The position numbers and the translations under genes were made by a program. From NCBI GenBank assembly GCA_948144175.1, contig CANXME010002000.1:310001-374000 (forward strand): 64,000 nt of DNA, given 5' to 3'. The DNA is from Closterium sp. NIES-65 (lineage: Eukaryota; Streptophyta; Zygnematophyceae; Desmidiales; Closteriaceae). The notes beneath the pieces are model-generated. The model was given only the letters and a program-made list of their open reading frames with translations. It had not been told where the DNA came from and made no database searches. Below are positions 23,801 through 36,026 of the stretch, one piece after another; within the stretch, counting starts at the first letter, position 1, and each line of letters starts with the position of its first letter.

Positions 23801-25236
23801 TGATTTTCAGGCACAAGTACGGACCTGATGGGGCGCTCACCCGCTACAAGTCAAGGCTTGTGGCTAAGGGGTTTCAGCAGACAAAGGGAAAGGACTTCAA
23901 CGAGCTCTATGCTCCTGTGGGGAAAGGCACAACACTTCGGGTGTCATTGGCAATGGCAGCAAACCGTGGATGGCAGGTGAAGCAGATGGACATCACCACC
24001 GCCTTCCTCAATGGGATCATTCTGGAGGAGCTGTACATGTTACAGCCTGAGGGTTTGGATGATGGGAGCGGCAGGGTGTGCAGGCTGAAGAAGGCCATCT
24101 ATGGCTTGAAGCAGGCTCCTCGTGCATGGTACCACAAGTTAGAGGAGACTCTGCTGGCTGGGGGTTTCAAGAAGAGTGAGTGTGATCACAGCTTGTTCCT
24201 GCTGTAGGAGAAGGAGCAGTTTCTCATGCTCCTGGTGTATGTGGACGACATCCTGCTCTTCTCTGAGTCGTCTGCAATGATTGAGCATGTGGAGGAAATG
24301 CTGGAGATGCAGTTCAAGTGCTCCAAGTTGGGAGATGTGAAGTACTATTTAGGGATGCATGTGGAGAGGGACCTTGACAAGGGAGTGTTGAGTTTGCACC
24401 AGAGAAAGTATTGTGAGGGGCTGGCTGAGAAGTATGGGCTGCAAGATGGAGGAAAGCCAGCCACCCCACTGCCTTCGAGGTTCACTGTGGAGCCCTGTGC
24501 TGATGAGGAGGTGGTGGGTGAGAGTGACAGGAAACTTTTTCATTCCATGGTTGGGGCAATCAACTATGCGGCTAACCACACACGGCCTGACATTGCCTTT
24601 GCAACATCCAGGCTTGCCAGTGTGGTTTCACGCCCCAGTCATGAGCAGCTGGAAGCGGCCAAGAGGTTGGTCCGCTATGTGAGTGCAATGGCATCAGTGG
24701 GTTTGGAGTACAGTGCTGTAAGACAGAGGCTGCAGAGGGGTGCAACTGATTTGAGCAAGGGGGAGATGCTCCTGACCTGCTACACTGATGCTAGCTTCAA
24801 CTCGGTGAAAGCGGATGGCACCAGCATTGGAGGCTATGTGTGCCTGTTCGGAGGTGGTGCAGTGAGCTGGCGCAGTAAGAAGCAGAATGAAGTGGGGCAG
24901 TCCTCGTGTGAGAAAGAGTACATGGCCCTGCATCATGGGGCAAAGGAGGTGGTGTGGCTGAGGCGTTTGTTGGAGGAGATTGGAGTTGGTCAGAGGGAGC
25001 CGACTGTGATTTTCTGTGACAATGAGTCGGCGGTGAAGCTAGCGAAGAATGCTTGTCTTCATGGGCTGACCAAACACATCAGGCCTAAGTGGCACTGGGT
25101 GAGAAGGCTCCTGGACAAGGAGGTGCGGCTGGAGATTGTGAAGACCCATCAGCAGGCGGCTGACATTCTCACCAAGCGCCTGGCTGAATCTGAGCATTGG
25201 AAGGGCATGAAGCTTGCTGGGATGAGTGTGCATTGA
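20803..25236 (+). CDS. Copia B Gag-Pol polyprotein, one internal TAG
   Basis: From ATG 20803 the frame is open to TGA 25234-25236 (1,477 codons before the stop) except for a single TAG at 24205-24207 (codon 1135). Gag precedes a Gly/Arg-rich stretch. A canonical zinc knuckle CX2CX4HX4C uses C266, C269, H274 and C279. The protease D-S-G is 353-355, followed by GAG-pre-integrase (W-H-E-R-L-C-H ... C-P-T-C). The integrase triad is D607, D671, E707 with DX35E spacing. RT has YVDD at 1146-1149, and RNase H ends the protein. The TAG falls 11 codons before YVDD, so unless it is read through the product lacks active RT. A TTG 15 bases upstream is also in frame, but ATG 20803 is the better start. Confidence 0.93.
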
Positions 25237-25293
25237 GGATGCATGCTTGAGCTATGACATGTGGGATGATGGTTGGCAGCCAGAGGGGGAGTT

Positions 25294-26162
25294 TGTTGAG
25301 TGATGCTACCATTCGCATTCACGTCTGTCTGCCTCCCATCATATGTTCGTGCGTTGCATGCGTGTTGTGAGTGTGTGCAAGAATTTGTGTTTTGTGCGGT
25401 TTGGTTTTTCTGAGTGTGTGTGTGTGAATGTTATTTGGCTTGAGCAGATATCTGAAGTGACTCCTCTGCTCAAGAGCTTTCCGAGGAACCAAGTATCGCT
25501 TCAATCGGAGCACGAACAAGAAAGTTACGAACGTTGGAGTTCGTATGCTTTTGATATTTGGTTGTGCTGACTATGGGAAGTTGTGGGGTTGACTCAATAT
25601 GGGGTACAGACTTTTGAGGGTTGGGAAATTCGTCTTTTCTACTGTAGTTGCTGCCAAATGGTTGGGAGAAACCAAACCAGGCTGGCAAGTGTGGCCAAGT
25701 TGGGTTGAGGTGGATTGTGGAGGTTGGGATAGTGACAAAGGTCAAAGTTGGGTTGCCTATGGGGAAGGGAATTGTATGGCATGGGGTTTCCTTGGTTGGG
25801 GACTCTCTTGGGACCTTCCCTCTCGTCCTCCTCATCCCTTCCACCTGGTTTAGTGCTACTCCAATTCTCTTGTGTGAACTTGTGTGAACTTTGTGATTGA
25901 GTTAAGATTCTATGGCAGCATACCCCCTAGTGCGCCGAAATTGATAGCTCAAGAAATACTTCACCGTTTTGCATGATTCAACTTGGGAATTGTAGCCACG
26001 GAGTAGAGCTACAAAATAGTCGAGTTTGATGAAGTTTTGAGTATGAACTTTTCGTCGACGGCGTTTCTTGTGAACTCGACTTTTCTGTTCAGAAACTAGG
26101 CCCAACGATGTTGAGATATGTTGGCTACTAATCTTCATAGACTCCGTCCTCAGTCTCTAACA
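25294..26162 (+). repeat. 3' LTR of copia B
   Basis: An 869-bp copy of 19698-20566, preceded by the polypurine tract at about 25280-25293 and followed by the GGTTG target duplication. Confidence 0.96.
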
Positions 26163-26167
26163 GGTTG

Positions 26168-26227
26168 TACCCCTTATGGGATACCCCACTATAGCCTACA
26201 CAAAAGCATAAGCTATAAGTTCTGACA
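26168..26227 (-). repeat. 5' LTR of copia A, second piece
   Basis: The remaining 60 bp of the LTR start taccccttatggg and end TTCTGACA. They are followed by the GTTGC duplication and by recombinase coding sequence. Confidence 0.92.
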
Positions 26228-27096
26228 GTTGCTGCGCCTTTCCGAAAAGAGTGGGTGCCGAGATGCTCGAAACTAAGACCGATTTTGTTGAAGGCCTCTT
26301 TGCACCAGTTGCGGATTGTGGTGTAGGATGGCGACTTGGCGGCACCGTTTTTCCCACCCTCTGTTCCAAAGACGCGGATGAGTGGACCTTGTTGCGATTG
26401 ATCGTATCGTGCTAGGTGTATGAATCGTTTGGTGCACCGAACTGGGCAAAAGGGGCCAGGGCTTGCCGCTACCGGGACCCATGTGCCTTCTCCTGCCTGA
26501 TCCGTCTTAGAACGGGGTATTAGTAACCACATGACTTCCGGCTCGAAATGAATCTCATGCCAGTTGATGATTGCAAGGTCGGAGTAGCGCAGTAACTCGG
26601 CGTACATTATGATCGGTATTAGCCCCTTCTGAAATTCGCGAGGGTTGTCTGACTATAGAAATTCAGATGCCATCGCGTGGACTTGATGAAGCGACACGGG
26701 TTCTTTGGCCCGGGTAGGGTGCGGACATCGCTTATTCGCAAAATCTCTGACTTGAGAGGTGAATGCGCCGATAGACGGGCATGATGCCCCGATCGACCGA
26801 TGCGCGAAGCTGACCGCAGAGCATGTCAACTGAATTGCAGACACCGTCGCCCTGTGTTGAATGGCGTGGACCAGGTACAGCGCGAGCGTCATGTCAGTGC
26901 ATGGGAGGAACTTGAGCTTGTGGTGTTGGCAAAAGGAGCGGAACTTGACCCAGTAGGGCTCGTATGTACGGATTGTGGAGTCGGCCCGCGTTTGCGTGGT
27001 TATCTCGAGTAGGCGATGCTTGAGTTTTTCCAGCAATCCTGCATCGTATGCAAAAGCAGTTAGCAGGTAAATGACACGCGTAGAGCGACTATCGGA
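26228..27096 (-). pseudogene. Tyrosine recombinase of the DIRS element, N-terminal and central part
   Basis: The frame opens after a TAG at 27097-27099 and runs to the copia A insertion at 26228. The N-terminal helical region (T-R-A-D-S-T-I-R-T-Y-E-P-Y-W) resembles SAM-like core-binding domains of tyrosine recombinases. The first catalytic arginine is in A-E-L-L-R-Y-S-D-L, and H-S-F-R-K-G-A-A-T at the junction gives the His-x-x-Arg pair. One in-frame TAG at 26653-26655 interrupts it. No clear ATG is visible near the start. It may be translated with or after the overlapping RT frame, as in other DIRS elements. The C-terminus with the nucleophile Tyr is at 12105-12338. Confidence 0.85.
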
Positions 27097-27152
27097 CTAC
27101 ACGGCAACCCGTCGCCGGAGAAGGCGCTGGAGTGATTGCCTGCCGTCAGGCA

Positions 27153-29082
27153 CTAGCTACCGTGCGTGAGGTGGAGGTGGGTGTGAATGTAGGTGGCCCA
27201 TTGGGGAGGGGAGGGTTGCAGTAGGGGCCACCAACTTGCGCCAGGCCAGTACGGCGTGACGAGAGTGATGGCGGCGCGAGTTCGTTTCGCGTGGTGGAGC
27301 ACTGCTGGGATTAAGTGCGGTGGAGGGAATGCGTATCCCTGCTCGGAGGTCCATGGGATCGAGAATGCGTCAACTGCCGCTGCGTCTGGGTGCGTTGTTT
27401 TGGAGCAGAACCGAGGTAGCTTGGTATTGCTCCCATTTGCGAATAGATCAATTGAGTGCGGGCCCAGGCGGCGCTCGATGAGCCGGAACCAAGGTGTTTT
27501 TAGTGAGTAGTCGTCACGATCGAGCGCCTTGGAGAGTTCATCCGCCCGTGTGTTTAGCTCGCGCGGGATCCATTCGACCATGAGCCGAATCCGAAAAGTC
27601 ATGCATGTCTGGATGATCGACTTGGACGTCGCTGTAAGGTTGGTGTGCCTTGAACCACCTTTTCGAAGGATGAAGAAGACGCCTTGGTTATCGGTCCTTG
27701 CGAGGACGTGCTGGTCGCGGATTCTTTCTGAAAACGTTTGGAGTGCCCATAGAACGCCATCTATCTCTCGCTGCGTGCTGGATGACTCTAGCAGATGCTT
27801 CGCCATTGCCGCACTTTCCTCGATACGCCGTCCTGGGAACTTGTCCAACGTCGCTCCCCAACTGTGTGCACTAGCGTCCACATGGATGACGGCATCGTAG
27901 CTGTTGGGGACGTGAAATGGGGCGCCGTTGAATTTGTCGAACTCGTGGCGCCAAAAGTCCAGTTCTTCAATCGCCATAGGGTCCAGCGGCACTTTACTAT
28001 TCCATGATGGTGCCTGCTGGATTGCTTGCAGTAGGCCTTGACTGAACGCTCGTGTCGTCGCCCCAAGAGCGAGTGACATGGAAGCCAGCATGCCGGTGAC
28101 TCTGGCGATGTGACGGACTGGGACCTTGCGTTCTGCCTTTCCTTCCCTGTGAAGGACTTGGAGGGTGGAGAGTAGTGAGGCTCGACGTTCAGCGCCGATA
28201 GAGAGCTGACCACGGTCAGTGTCTAACTCGACGCCCAGGAAACGCAACTGCTGCGTCGGTTGTAGATGCGACTTTTTCGAGTTGATCACAAGCCCTGCCT
28301 TGTTGAGGTCATGTATGATTGATTTACATGTGGCTCGTGCTTTCGCTTCCGTGTCACAAAGGAAGAGGATGTCGTCGACATAAGGAATGACCCGTATGCC
28401 CATGGCTCGCCAGCGCCGAGCGAGTTGTTTAATAAGTTGTGTAAAAACGAATGGGGCCGTCGCGAGGCCGAACGGGAGCGAGCGGAATATGTATGTCTTT
28501 CCGTCAAATCGAAATCCCAGGTACTTCCAGCACGATGGGTGAATATCCACGTGGTGATACCCAGACTTTAGGTCGATAGAGAACATCCAGTCGCCCACGC
28601 GAGCGATCTCCGCAACCCGAGTGAGCCCCTCGTACTTGAATTTTGGAATGCGCAGGTGCAGGTTCACCTGGCGGAGGTCGAGGATCAGTCGGCATTTCTC
28701 TCTTTGGACCACCACGTTCAGCGGGCTAATGCATACGACCTAAGCCGCGGGGGCAAGAGCAGCTGCGCTGCTTTCTAGGAGCTCGTTGATAGCCTGTTTG
28801 GTAAACTGGGCGTGGATCTGTGCGCCCGCGTGATTGTCGCGCTGGAACGGCGCCGGGGGGGTGAGTTCCCACGGCATCCAGTAACCGTGGAGTATCACTG
28901 AAAGTATGAAGCTGCTGTCGCACCATGAGCTCCACCATGGGAATGACAAGCGTAGCCGACCGCACATCCTTGTGACGAGCTTATCTGTGATTGCGTATTC
29001 GTAGGGGATGTGTCGCTCGCCCATCCCGCCATCCGGTGGATCTGTGCAACGGGTCGCAAAAAGGGGCACAGGCTGTGAAGAC

Positions 29083-29084
<2 letters not shown>
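27153..29084 (-). pseudogene. Reverse transcriptase and RNase H of the DIRS element
   Basis: From 28739 to the TAG at 27153-27155 the frame is open for 528 residues. RT motifs are L-I-L-D-L-R-Q-V-N, S-I-D-L-K-S-G-Y-H-H, L-P-F-G-L-A-T-A-P and Y-V-D-D-I-L-F (near 28380). RNase H follows with H-V-D-A-S-A-H-S-W-G-A (near 27885), a Q-R-E-I-D-G segment and R-T-D-N-Q-G. This RT and RNase H pair is of the DIRS type. The same frame continues upstream to about 29084 (F-T-K-Q-A-I-N-E-L-L, A-A x V-V-C-I-S-P-L) but is cut by a single TAG at 28740-28742. The upstream limit is blurred by a 30-nt T run at 29085-29114. Confidence 0.88.
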
Positions 29085-29116
<32 letters not shown>

Positions 29117-29779
29117 ATCAGCTCTAGTTGCTATTAATACGAGTGCATGTACTAGCGAACAACGGGGCAGTGTATGGCCGAACCCTCACGAGGTGGGCCA
29201 TTGACCCACCCTTCCGCTTCTCTTTCATATTGATATGTTCGCCTCTCTCTCCCTTCTTATTGTTGTTGTTGTTGTTGTTTGTTTTTTTTTTTTTGTCTGT
29301 CAACGCCTAATATACACGACCTTAGGCTTGCCGTATGTGCACCAGAGGGCTCTCGATGTTCGACGAGCTCGAGGTGGGCTGCCGGATTGTGCTTTGCACA
29401 TGTTCTATGATAACGTGCCTTGTCTCGTGGGCTCTTTGCCCATCGTGTCAATTGCGCGTAGTAATATGCTTCGTATGCCCTCCTTGTGCGCTTGTCGCGC
29501 AAGTGGCCCTCTTGTGTCCCGTTAAAGTGGGCCGGTGCTGGCCAAATAGTGTGGCCTCCTTAAGAGTCAACATCTTCATCATCTCACACTTCTCCTTGTC
29601 TTTCTTTCTTTCTCCTCTTCTCCCTTTTTGGTACCTCAACCGCTTAGGCCTCACTCTCCGAGAGCTGCTTGCTTCCATAATCCTGGTTCCAATGTTTGAA
29701 ATCTCATTCATTAAGCCACACATCAACGATTGCCCACATTACTTGCCACTCCGGCCCATATTTCATGCTTTAACATGCA
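29085..29779 (-). other. Unassigned segment with a 30-nt poly(A) tail on the minus strand (possible retroposon)
   Basis: A run of 30 T at 29085-29114 abuts DIRS coding sequence. The next 660 bp do not look like DIRS coding sequence: they are pyrimidine-rich, with (gtt)n and T11 stretches near 29262-29295. Read on the minus strand this looks like an inserted transcript-like sequence ending in poly(A). Its other end is obscured by copia C. I found neither a target duplication nor a recognisable gene. A simple T-run expansion within an untranslated DIRS spacer is the alternative. Confidence 0.35.
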
Positions 29780-29784
29780 TACAA

Positions 29785-29917
29785 TGTGAGAATAAGCGAA
29801 CAGGAATGAATGAACTAGCAGTGAAAATGAGTACAAGTAGGAAACCCTAGAATTGTGTACCCCCTATAGGCTAACCCACTATAGCCTACACAAGCATAAC
29901 ATATATAATGTTTGACA
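29785..29917 (-). repeat. 3' LTR of copia C
   Basis: The LTR is 133 bp, TGTGAGAATAAGCG...TTTGACA on the + strand. On the element strand, TATATAT lies within 20 bases of its start. The body to its right begins with the cacccccataggcaaag stretch. Confidence 0.95.
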
Positions 29918-30123
29918 CACCCCCATAGGCAAAGTGGGGGAGAACAAGGGGTCACAAGACCAGTCAAGCAAAGCAAAGCAAGCTCAGGGTGGATCACAAA
30001 GTCACCACACAGTCCGAGCAAAAGAGCAGGGCCAGAGGCCAGTTCACATGCAGGAGTACAGACATATATATAAAACTAGACAAGCAAGAGCAGGTATATA
30101 TATATGTCACAGTACAAGTGAAG

Positions 30124-33100
30124 TCAAGAGGAGAGCAAGTGAGGCAAGACAGGCACAAGACCCAGCTGGGTGCAAAAGCGCTGATGGTCACAAGGCGCGA
30201 GTGCCTTGGTGAACACATCAGCAGTGTTGGCCTCAGAGGCCACGTACGCAAGTCGCAACTGACCACGCTGCTGCAGCTCACGAGCAAGGAAGTAGCGGAG
30301 AGCAATGTGCTTCGTTCTGTGCTCCAAGCGCTGCTCTCGACACAAGGCCAGCATGGCCTTGTTGTCTACGTACAGGACTGGAGGAGAACGAGGCGGCTCT
30401 CCAAGGTCAGTCAGCAGGTAGGTGAGCCAGCGAAGCTCCTGTGCAGCCATGGCCCCGGCGTAGATCTCAGCCTCACAACTGGAGCCGAGAACCGAAGACG
30501 AGCGAGTAGACCGCCACGAGACAGAGCCGGAACCAAGGCTGAAGGTGTAACCCTGTGACGACCGCTGCGTAGCCTGGTCGTCAGCCCAAGAAGCGTCCGC
30601 ATGGCCGGTAAGGACCACTGGACTCCGCCCTCCAAGCACTAGCCCCATGCCCGACGTACTGCACAGGTAGCGCAATACCCTCTTCGCTGCAGCCATGTGC
30701 TCTGGTCTGTGTCTCCCAGGAGCAACGTAGCGTGCAAGAATGCTCAGAGGGTATGCAAGGTCAGGTCGTGTGCAGGTCATCAGGTACATGAGGCAGCCAA
30801 CAAGCTCTGCATACGGACCACTCGACTCTACGGACTCATCCGAAGGCAGAGCTGAGAGTGAGTGGCGAGTAGGCAGAGGAGTGGCCTGAGGCGAGGAGTA
30901 CGTGAAGCCGAAGCGCTGAAGGACCTGCTGCACCATGTGTGACTGAGTCAAGGTAATGGTGCGGCGTGCTCTGTCCCGAGTGATCTGCAAGCCAAGGTAG
31001 CTGCGCAGTTCACCCAGGTCTGTGCACGTGTGTCTCTTCAGCAGCTCGGACTTCACGTAGGCGAGTCCAGCAGTGTCCGCCGTGGCAAAGACCAAGTCGT
31101 CGACGTACACGAGGATGTAGAACGGCGGCAGGGAAGTTTGGTGCGAAGAAACAGCGACGAGTCAGCAGTAGAAGGAGCAAACCCAAGAGCCGCAAGCGTA
31201 GTCCTCAGTGTGTCGTGCCACTCACGCGGTGCCTGGCTGAGACCGTAGACTGGCCGTCGGAGGCTCCACTGGGTGCCAGGAGGGAAAGTCCCAGTGAAGC
31301 CAGGTGGACGGCGAAGCCAGATCTCCTCGTGCAGGCTACCCTGCAAGAACGCAGTGCTGAAGTCGAGAGAGTGAAGCTCGTAGTCGCGCTGAGCGGCTAT
31401 GTGCAGCAGCACCCGAAGAGTAGTCATCTTCGGGGTGGGAGAGAAGGTCTGAAAGTAGTCAACTCCCTGCCGCTGACTGAAGCCACGAGCAACGTACCGT
31501 GCCTTGAAGACAGGTGGAGAGCCCGGCGGCCGCTTCACCCTGAAGATCCACATGCCACTGACGATGTTCGCCCCAGGAGGGGGAACCGCGTCAACGTAGG
31601 TGCCTGTGGACTTCCAGGAAGCCATCTCTGCATCCATAGCTGCTTGCCACTGAGAGGAGTAGGGACCCTCTACGGCCTCCGCGTAAGAACGCGGAGTCGG
31701 GATGTCTAGTGCATCCGGGTCTCCCTCAGGGGCAAGCAGTACAGACGCGAGATGAGGTGAAGCAGCCGCTAGACACTGGAACTCCTCCTGCCTGTCCTCT
31801 AGGACGTCCGTGCCAAGAGCACACTCACCCCCGACGGACGGAGGACAGACAGACGCAGACTCAGCAACAAGACTAGCAGCGTAGTCGAGACAACAGCGAG
31901 TAGCAAAGTCGTCGAGCTCAGTGACTAGAGCAGACGCAGCAGTGGACTCAAAAGAGGGGTCAGTGACGACAGTAGCAAGCAGACGCGTGTCAGTAGGACT
32001 GGCAGCACGAAGAGAGTCCGACTCAGGGTCGGCAAGCGCAGGAAGAGAGGACTCAGGAGGAGAAGGCAAAGGGGCACGCAGAGGAGCAGTGGACGGACGC
32101 AAAGACATCCGGTGCGTGCCAGGGACAGGAGGAGGACGCTGACGCGAACTGCGACCACTAGCGCGAGCAGCACGAACAGGCGACGCGGGACGAGACGCAG
32201 GCTCACGACGCTCAGCAAGACCTCCAGTAGGACCAGTGTAAGGAGAGGGAGCAGGCAGTGGAGAGGAAGGCTCCAGCAGGGACTGCGACTGGACAGGCAG
32301 TGGACCCTCTACTGGAGGAGAAAGACCAAGAACCTTCTGCAGGAGCGGAACGAAGTACGGCCGAGGCCGCGAGGCAGCTCCAGACTCAGCAGGGACAGCA
32401 CCAGCACCCTCACCGACAGCACCAGCGCCACCCACACCTCCAGCGGCAGGACCAACAGCAGTAGGCTCAGCACCAACGTCCTCAGCAGCTCCAGCTCCAG
32501 GAGGACCCGCAGGTCCAGCAGCTCCGGGACCGGCAGCACCCGCACCCTCGACGGTCGAAGAAGCTCCAGCTCCAGCTCCAGCAGCACCTCCAGACTCAGC
32601 AGCACGCCTCCAGCAGCGAGCGAACCACTCGCGCAGCTCCTGTGGAGAGAGGGGCTCCCGGCGAGACGCAGCAGCAGGAGAAACCCCAGGCTCAGCAGCT
32701 CCAGACGCAGCACCCCCAGGCTCAGCAGCTCCCAGCTCAGCACCCCCAGGCTCAGCAGCTCCCGACCCAGCACCCCCAGACCCAGCACCTCCAGGCACAG
32801 CACCCCCCCGCTCAGCACCCCCAGGCTCCGCACCCTCCGCAGTAGCACCCCCAGGCCCAGCACCCCCAGCAGTAGCACCCCCAGGCTCAGCACCCCCGCG
32901 CACAGCACCCCCAGAGTCAGCACCCCCAGGCTCAGCACCTGCAGCAGCACCAGAGTCACCAGTAACCTCGACCGGGTCAACGGCGTCTACCTGGGACACA
33001 CCTGAGGGGGCAGGAACCTGAGGGGGGAGGGGGTCTACCGGGGGGGGAACCGGCACAAGGAAGTCCGGGGGAGGGGGGAGGGAAGGAGTGCGGTAGGGGA

Positions 33101-36026
33101 AGAGACGGTAGAAGGGGACTGACTCGTCGAACGTGACGTCCTGGGAGGACAGAACACGACGAGAGGAGGGGTGGTAAAACTGCCACCCTGGGGCGTCAGT
33201 GGGGAAGCCAAGGAAGACACAGGGAGCAGCACGAGGGGACAGCTTGTCCGCAGACAAGTCGCGGACAAACGCCCGAGATCCCCAGACACGGAACACAGAC
33301 GCATCGCCAACCTTCCCCGTCCACAGCAAGGCTGGGGACATCGCAGGCCGAGAGACCCGGGGGTGAAGGTTGAGCTGATGCACCGCGTACCTCACCGCAA
33401 ACGGCCACAGAAAATGGGGGGCAGCCGCATGCATCATGGACGTACGAGCGACATCCATGACCATGCCAATGCGGCGCTCAGCAATCCCATTTTGCTGTGG
33501 TGAGTCCGGAAGCGTGAAGGTCTGGCGGATCCCCCGTGCACGACAGTAGTCTCGCAGAAGGCGAGAAGAGAACTCTCCGCCTCTGTCCGAGTGCAGACGC
33601 AGAACAGGAAAGTCCGAGCCGAAGCTCTTCCTGAGCTGGAGACGAGCCTCGCGGATCCAGTCGATCAGCACCTCAGTGACCGCACCCTTGCTGCGGAAGG
33701 GGAGGACTGTGGTGTAACGCGAGTAGTCGTCAACCACCAACAGGAAGTAGCGCTCGTGACCCTGCCCACGGACGGGGGCTGGGCCCCACACATCCATGTG
33801 AAGCGTGTGCAGGGGAGCCTCTGTCGGGGGGAAGTGGGAGGAGTGAGGAGTAGCCCGGAGGCGACCCTCGACACAGGGGACACAGGAAGGTCCTGGCCCG
33901 GAGGGGAGAGGAGGGAGAGACTGGGGAAGACCAGAGACAAGGACACGGGAAGCCATGCTCCGAAGACGGGGCAAGGAGGGGTGGCCAAGACGGTGGTGCC
34001 ACAGGAGAGTCTCGTGAGACAGGAGGCGACAAGAACAGGGGGCAGACTCAGGACCTGACCGGGACGCAGCAGCAAGCACCTGACCTGACGCAGCCACCTG
34101 ACCAGACGCAGGGACAGGAGGAGACTCAACGGTCAGGGTGTAGAGACTCGACCCCGGTCGACGAGAGAACGTGGCCAGGTGTCGGCCTGTGCGTGCGTCC
34201 GTGCAGTGGGTCACCCGCTGACTCGCAGGAGTGAACTGGTGAACCCCCACATCCTGCAGGTCCGCGCCACTCACCAAGTTCGTAGAGAACGAGGGAAGGT
34301 ACAGACCAGACAGGGTGCCCGAAGGGGCAGCCGGACACGGGAGGACAGTGGAGAAGTGAGACAGGACAGGACCCCCAGAGGGGTCAGCAAGGGAGACTGC
34401 AACCGGCCGGCCGAGCGGCGTAAGGGTAGTGCGGTCTCGAAAGAAGGAGCGAGAAGCCCCGGAGTCAAGTGTGAAAGTGAGGGAGGACGAGGACGACGCA
34501 GTACCTGAGAGCGCAGTCTCACCAGCACCTGAGAGCGCAGACGCACTGGCACCTAGAGCAGCAGCCTCACAAGCACCTAGCGCAGCAGTACCAATGCCCG
34601 GGTCGGGCTGGAAACACCGGTAACCCTCATTCTCCTCACTATAAGTCACAGCATACATAGCAGCAAGGATAGCATCAAAATCAAGATCAAAGATCGCTAC
34701 ACCAGCCCTAAGAAGCTCATCCCAGCGAGGGATCTCACTAGCCCCAGGGAACTGCTGACGCCAAGCGTCCGTCAGGCGGCCAAAGCAGCGCTGGGTGGCG
34801 TGGGCACCCCCACACTGCTCACCCGCGCGGTCGCCGGAACGAAGAACGTAGGTGCAGGGACCAGTACCCCCACCCCTCTGACGCCCAGCGTACCACTCAC
34901 GAAGCTGCTGAGGCGGAGGGATGTCCCGCGAGCGCTGCTGCTGCTGCCGCTGCGAGCGCTGGCCACCACCACCGCTGCTACGCTGCTGGGTACCACCCCG
35001 ACCAGCTCCACCTCCTCCACCACCACCGCCTCCTCCGCTGCCGCCTCCACCGCCTCCACCTCCGCCGCCTCCACCTCCGCCGCTGCCTCCACCACCACCG
35101 CTGGCACCACCACCACCGTCTCCGCCGCTGCTGCCACCACCACCACCACCCCCGCCACTAGTCCCGCCGCCACCCCCACTCCCTCCGCCGCCACCGCCGC
35201 CACCGCCACCGCCCCCTCCAGCTCCACCCGCGCCCTTGCCCCCCTTGCCCTTGCTGGAGCGACGTCTCCCACTAGGGGCAGACGCCGCGCCGACCGACTC
35301 AAGACCAAGCAGGTCGGCAGCAGCAGCAGAGGCAACAGAGGGCAGCAAGGGGGAAGGAGAGCACCCCTCAAAGATGGGGGTGCGAGGGTCACCACGAGAA
35401 GCACCTACAGCGACTATGCTCTTCTCCGCTGCGAGGAGGGCCTTCTCGAGGAGGTCGACGGTGAGGGTGGTGGGACAGACTGCGAGAAAGTGGTCCCTGA
35501 CGACGCGAAGGGAGTCAGGGAGGCGCGCGACTACGTAGTAGAGAGCGATGTACATGGGGGGTGGGTTCTTAGCGCAGAACTCAGCAGGAAGGGCGGCGCG
35601 GTAGCGAGTGTCACTAGTGCGGAGGTGCGTAATGAGGTCAGCGACAGTGGGAAAGGCAGAGAGGTCAGGAAAGAGGTAGGGAAGCATGAGACGGCTCAGT
35701 GCAGCAGTGGCAGGGGAGGAGTAGCGCGCAACTACAGCGTCGTACAAGGTCTGAGCACTCTTGTACTGACTAAAGTGCGCACGCTCAGAGGTAGGGAGGT
35801 GGCGACGCACAGCAAGACGTGCAGCAGCATCGCGGGTGACCCACTGAGAGCGGACAGTGGGATCAGCATCAGCAGCAGGAGCAGGAGAGGCGCCAGAGGT
35901 GAGGTCAAAGAGAGAAAGGCCGTCAGCCCTGTCGCACTGTAAGAACAGCTGCAGGTCGTCTAACCAGACCTCAAAATCAATGGCGCGACCCTCAGCGTCA
36001 AAAGCTAGGACACTAGGGGTAGCCAT
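30124..36026 (-). pseudogene. Copia C Gag-Pol, one frameshift
   Basis: The start is ATG 36024-36026 (MATPSV) and the end is TGA at 30124. The first 1,657 codons are open and hold Gag; a long Gly tract; the atypical CX13CX3HX4C knuckle followed by G-R-L-T-D-A-W; protease (D-S-G-A); GAG-pre-integrase (H-H-R-L-G-H-P ... C-V-P-C); integrase with H-M-D, H-S-D-R-G-G-E-F and N-G-I-A-E-R; a Pro/Glu/Gly-repeat linker; and most of RT. A single-base deletion near 31136-31139 (caccaaac versus caccgacac in copia E) shifts the frame just before YVDD. RT C-terminus and RNase H continue in the other frame to 30124. Confidence 0.93.

Larger units (their letters stand above)
19698..26162 (+). mobile_element. 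Copia B: near-intact long-LTR copia inserted in the LTR of copia A
   Basis: Two 869-bp LTRs (19698-20566 and 25294-26162) begin TGTTGAG and end CTAACA. I saw no difference between them. The target duplication is GGTTG (19693-19697 and 26163-26167). The primer site TGGTATCAGAGC at 20569-20580 is the classical initiator-Met site of plant copia elements. A polypurine tract (cagagggggagtt) precedes the 3' LTR. It is the innermost layer of the D > DIRS > A > B nest and the youngest of that series. Confidence 0.96.
12339..26227 (-). mobile_element. Copia A (short-LTR family), split by copia B, target duplication GTTGC
   Basis: Its LTRs are 12339-12470 (3') and 19626-19697 plus 26168-26227 (5', broken by copia B), each 132 bp. 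The flanking GTTGC is present at 12334-12338 and 26228-26232. The reassembled LTRs differ at four positions, the largest LTR divergence among the complete elements here. It landed in the recombinase gene of the DIRS element. Gag-Pol has several TAG codons and frameshifts, so it is not autonomous. Confidence 0.92.

Noticed and set aside
34800..35942. Long Ser/Thr/Ala-rich frames antisense to copia Gag (also 41818-42963, 17405-17953 and 54601-55236)
   Set aside because: They are reverse-frame shadows of the Gly-rich Gag tract (GGN codons read backwards give Pro, Thr, Ala and Ser) and have no domain of their own.
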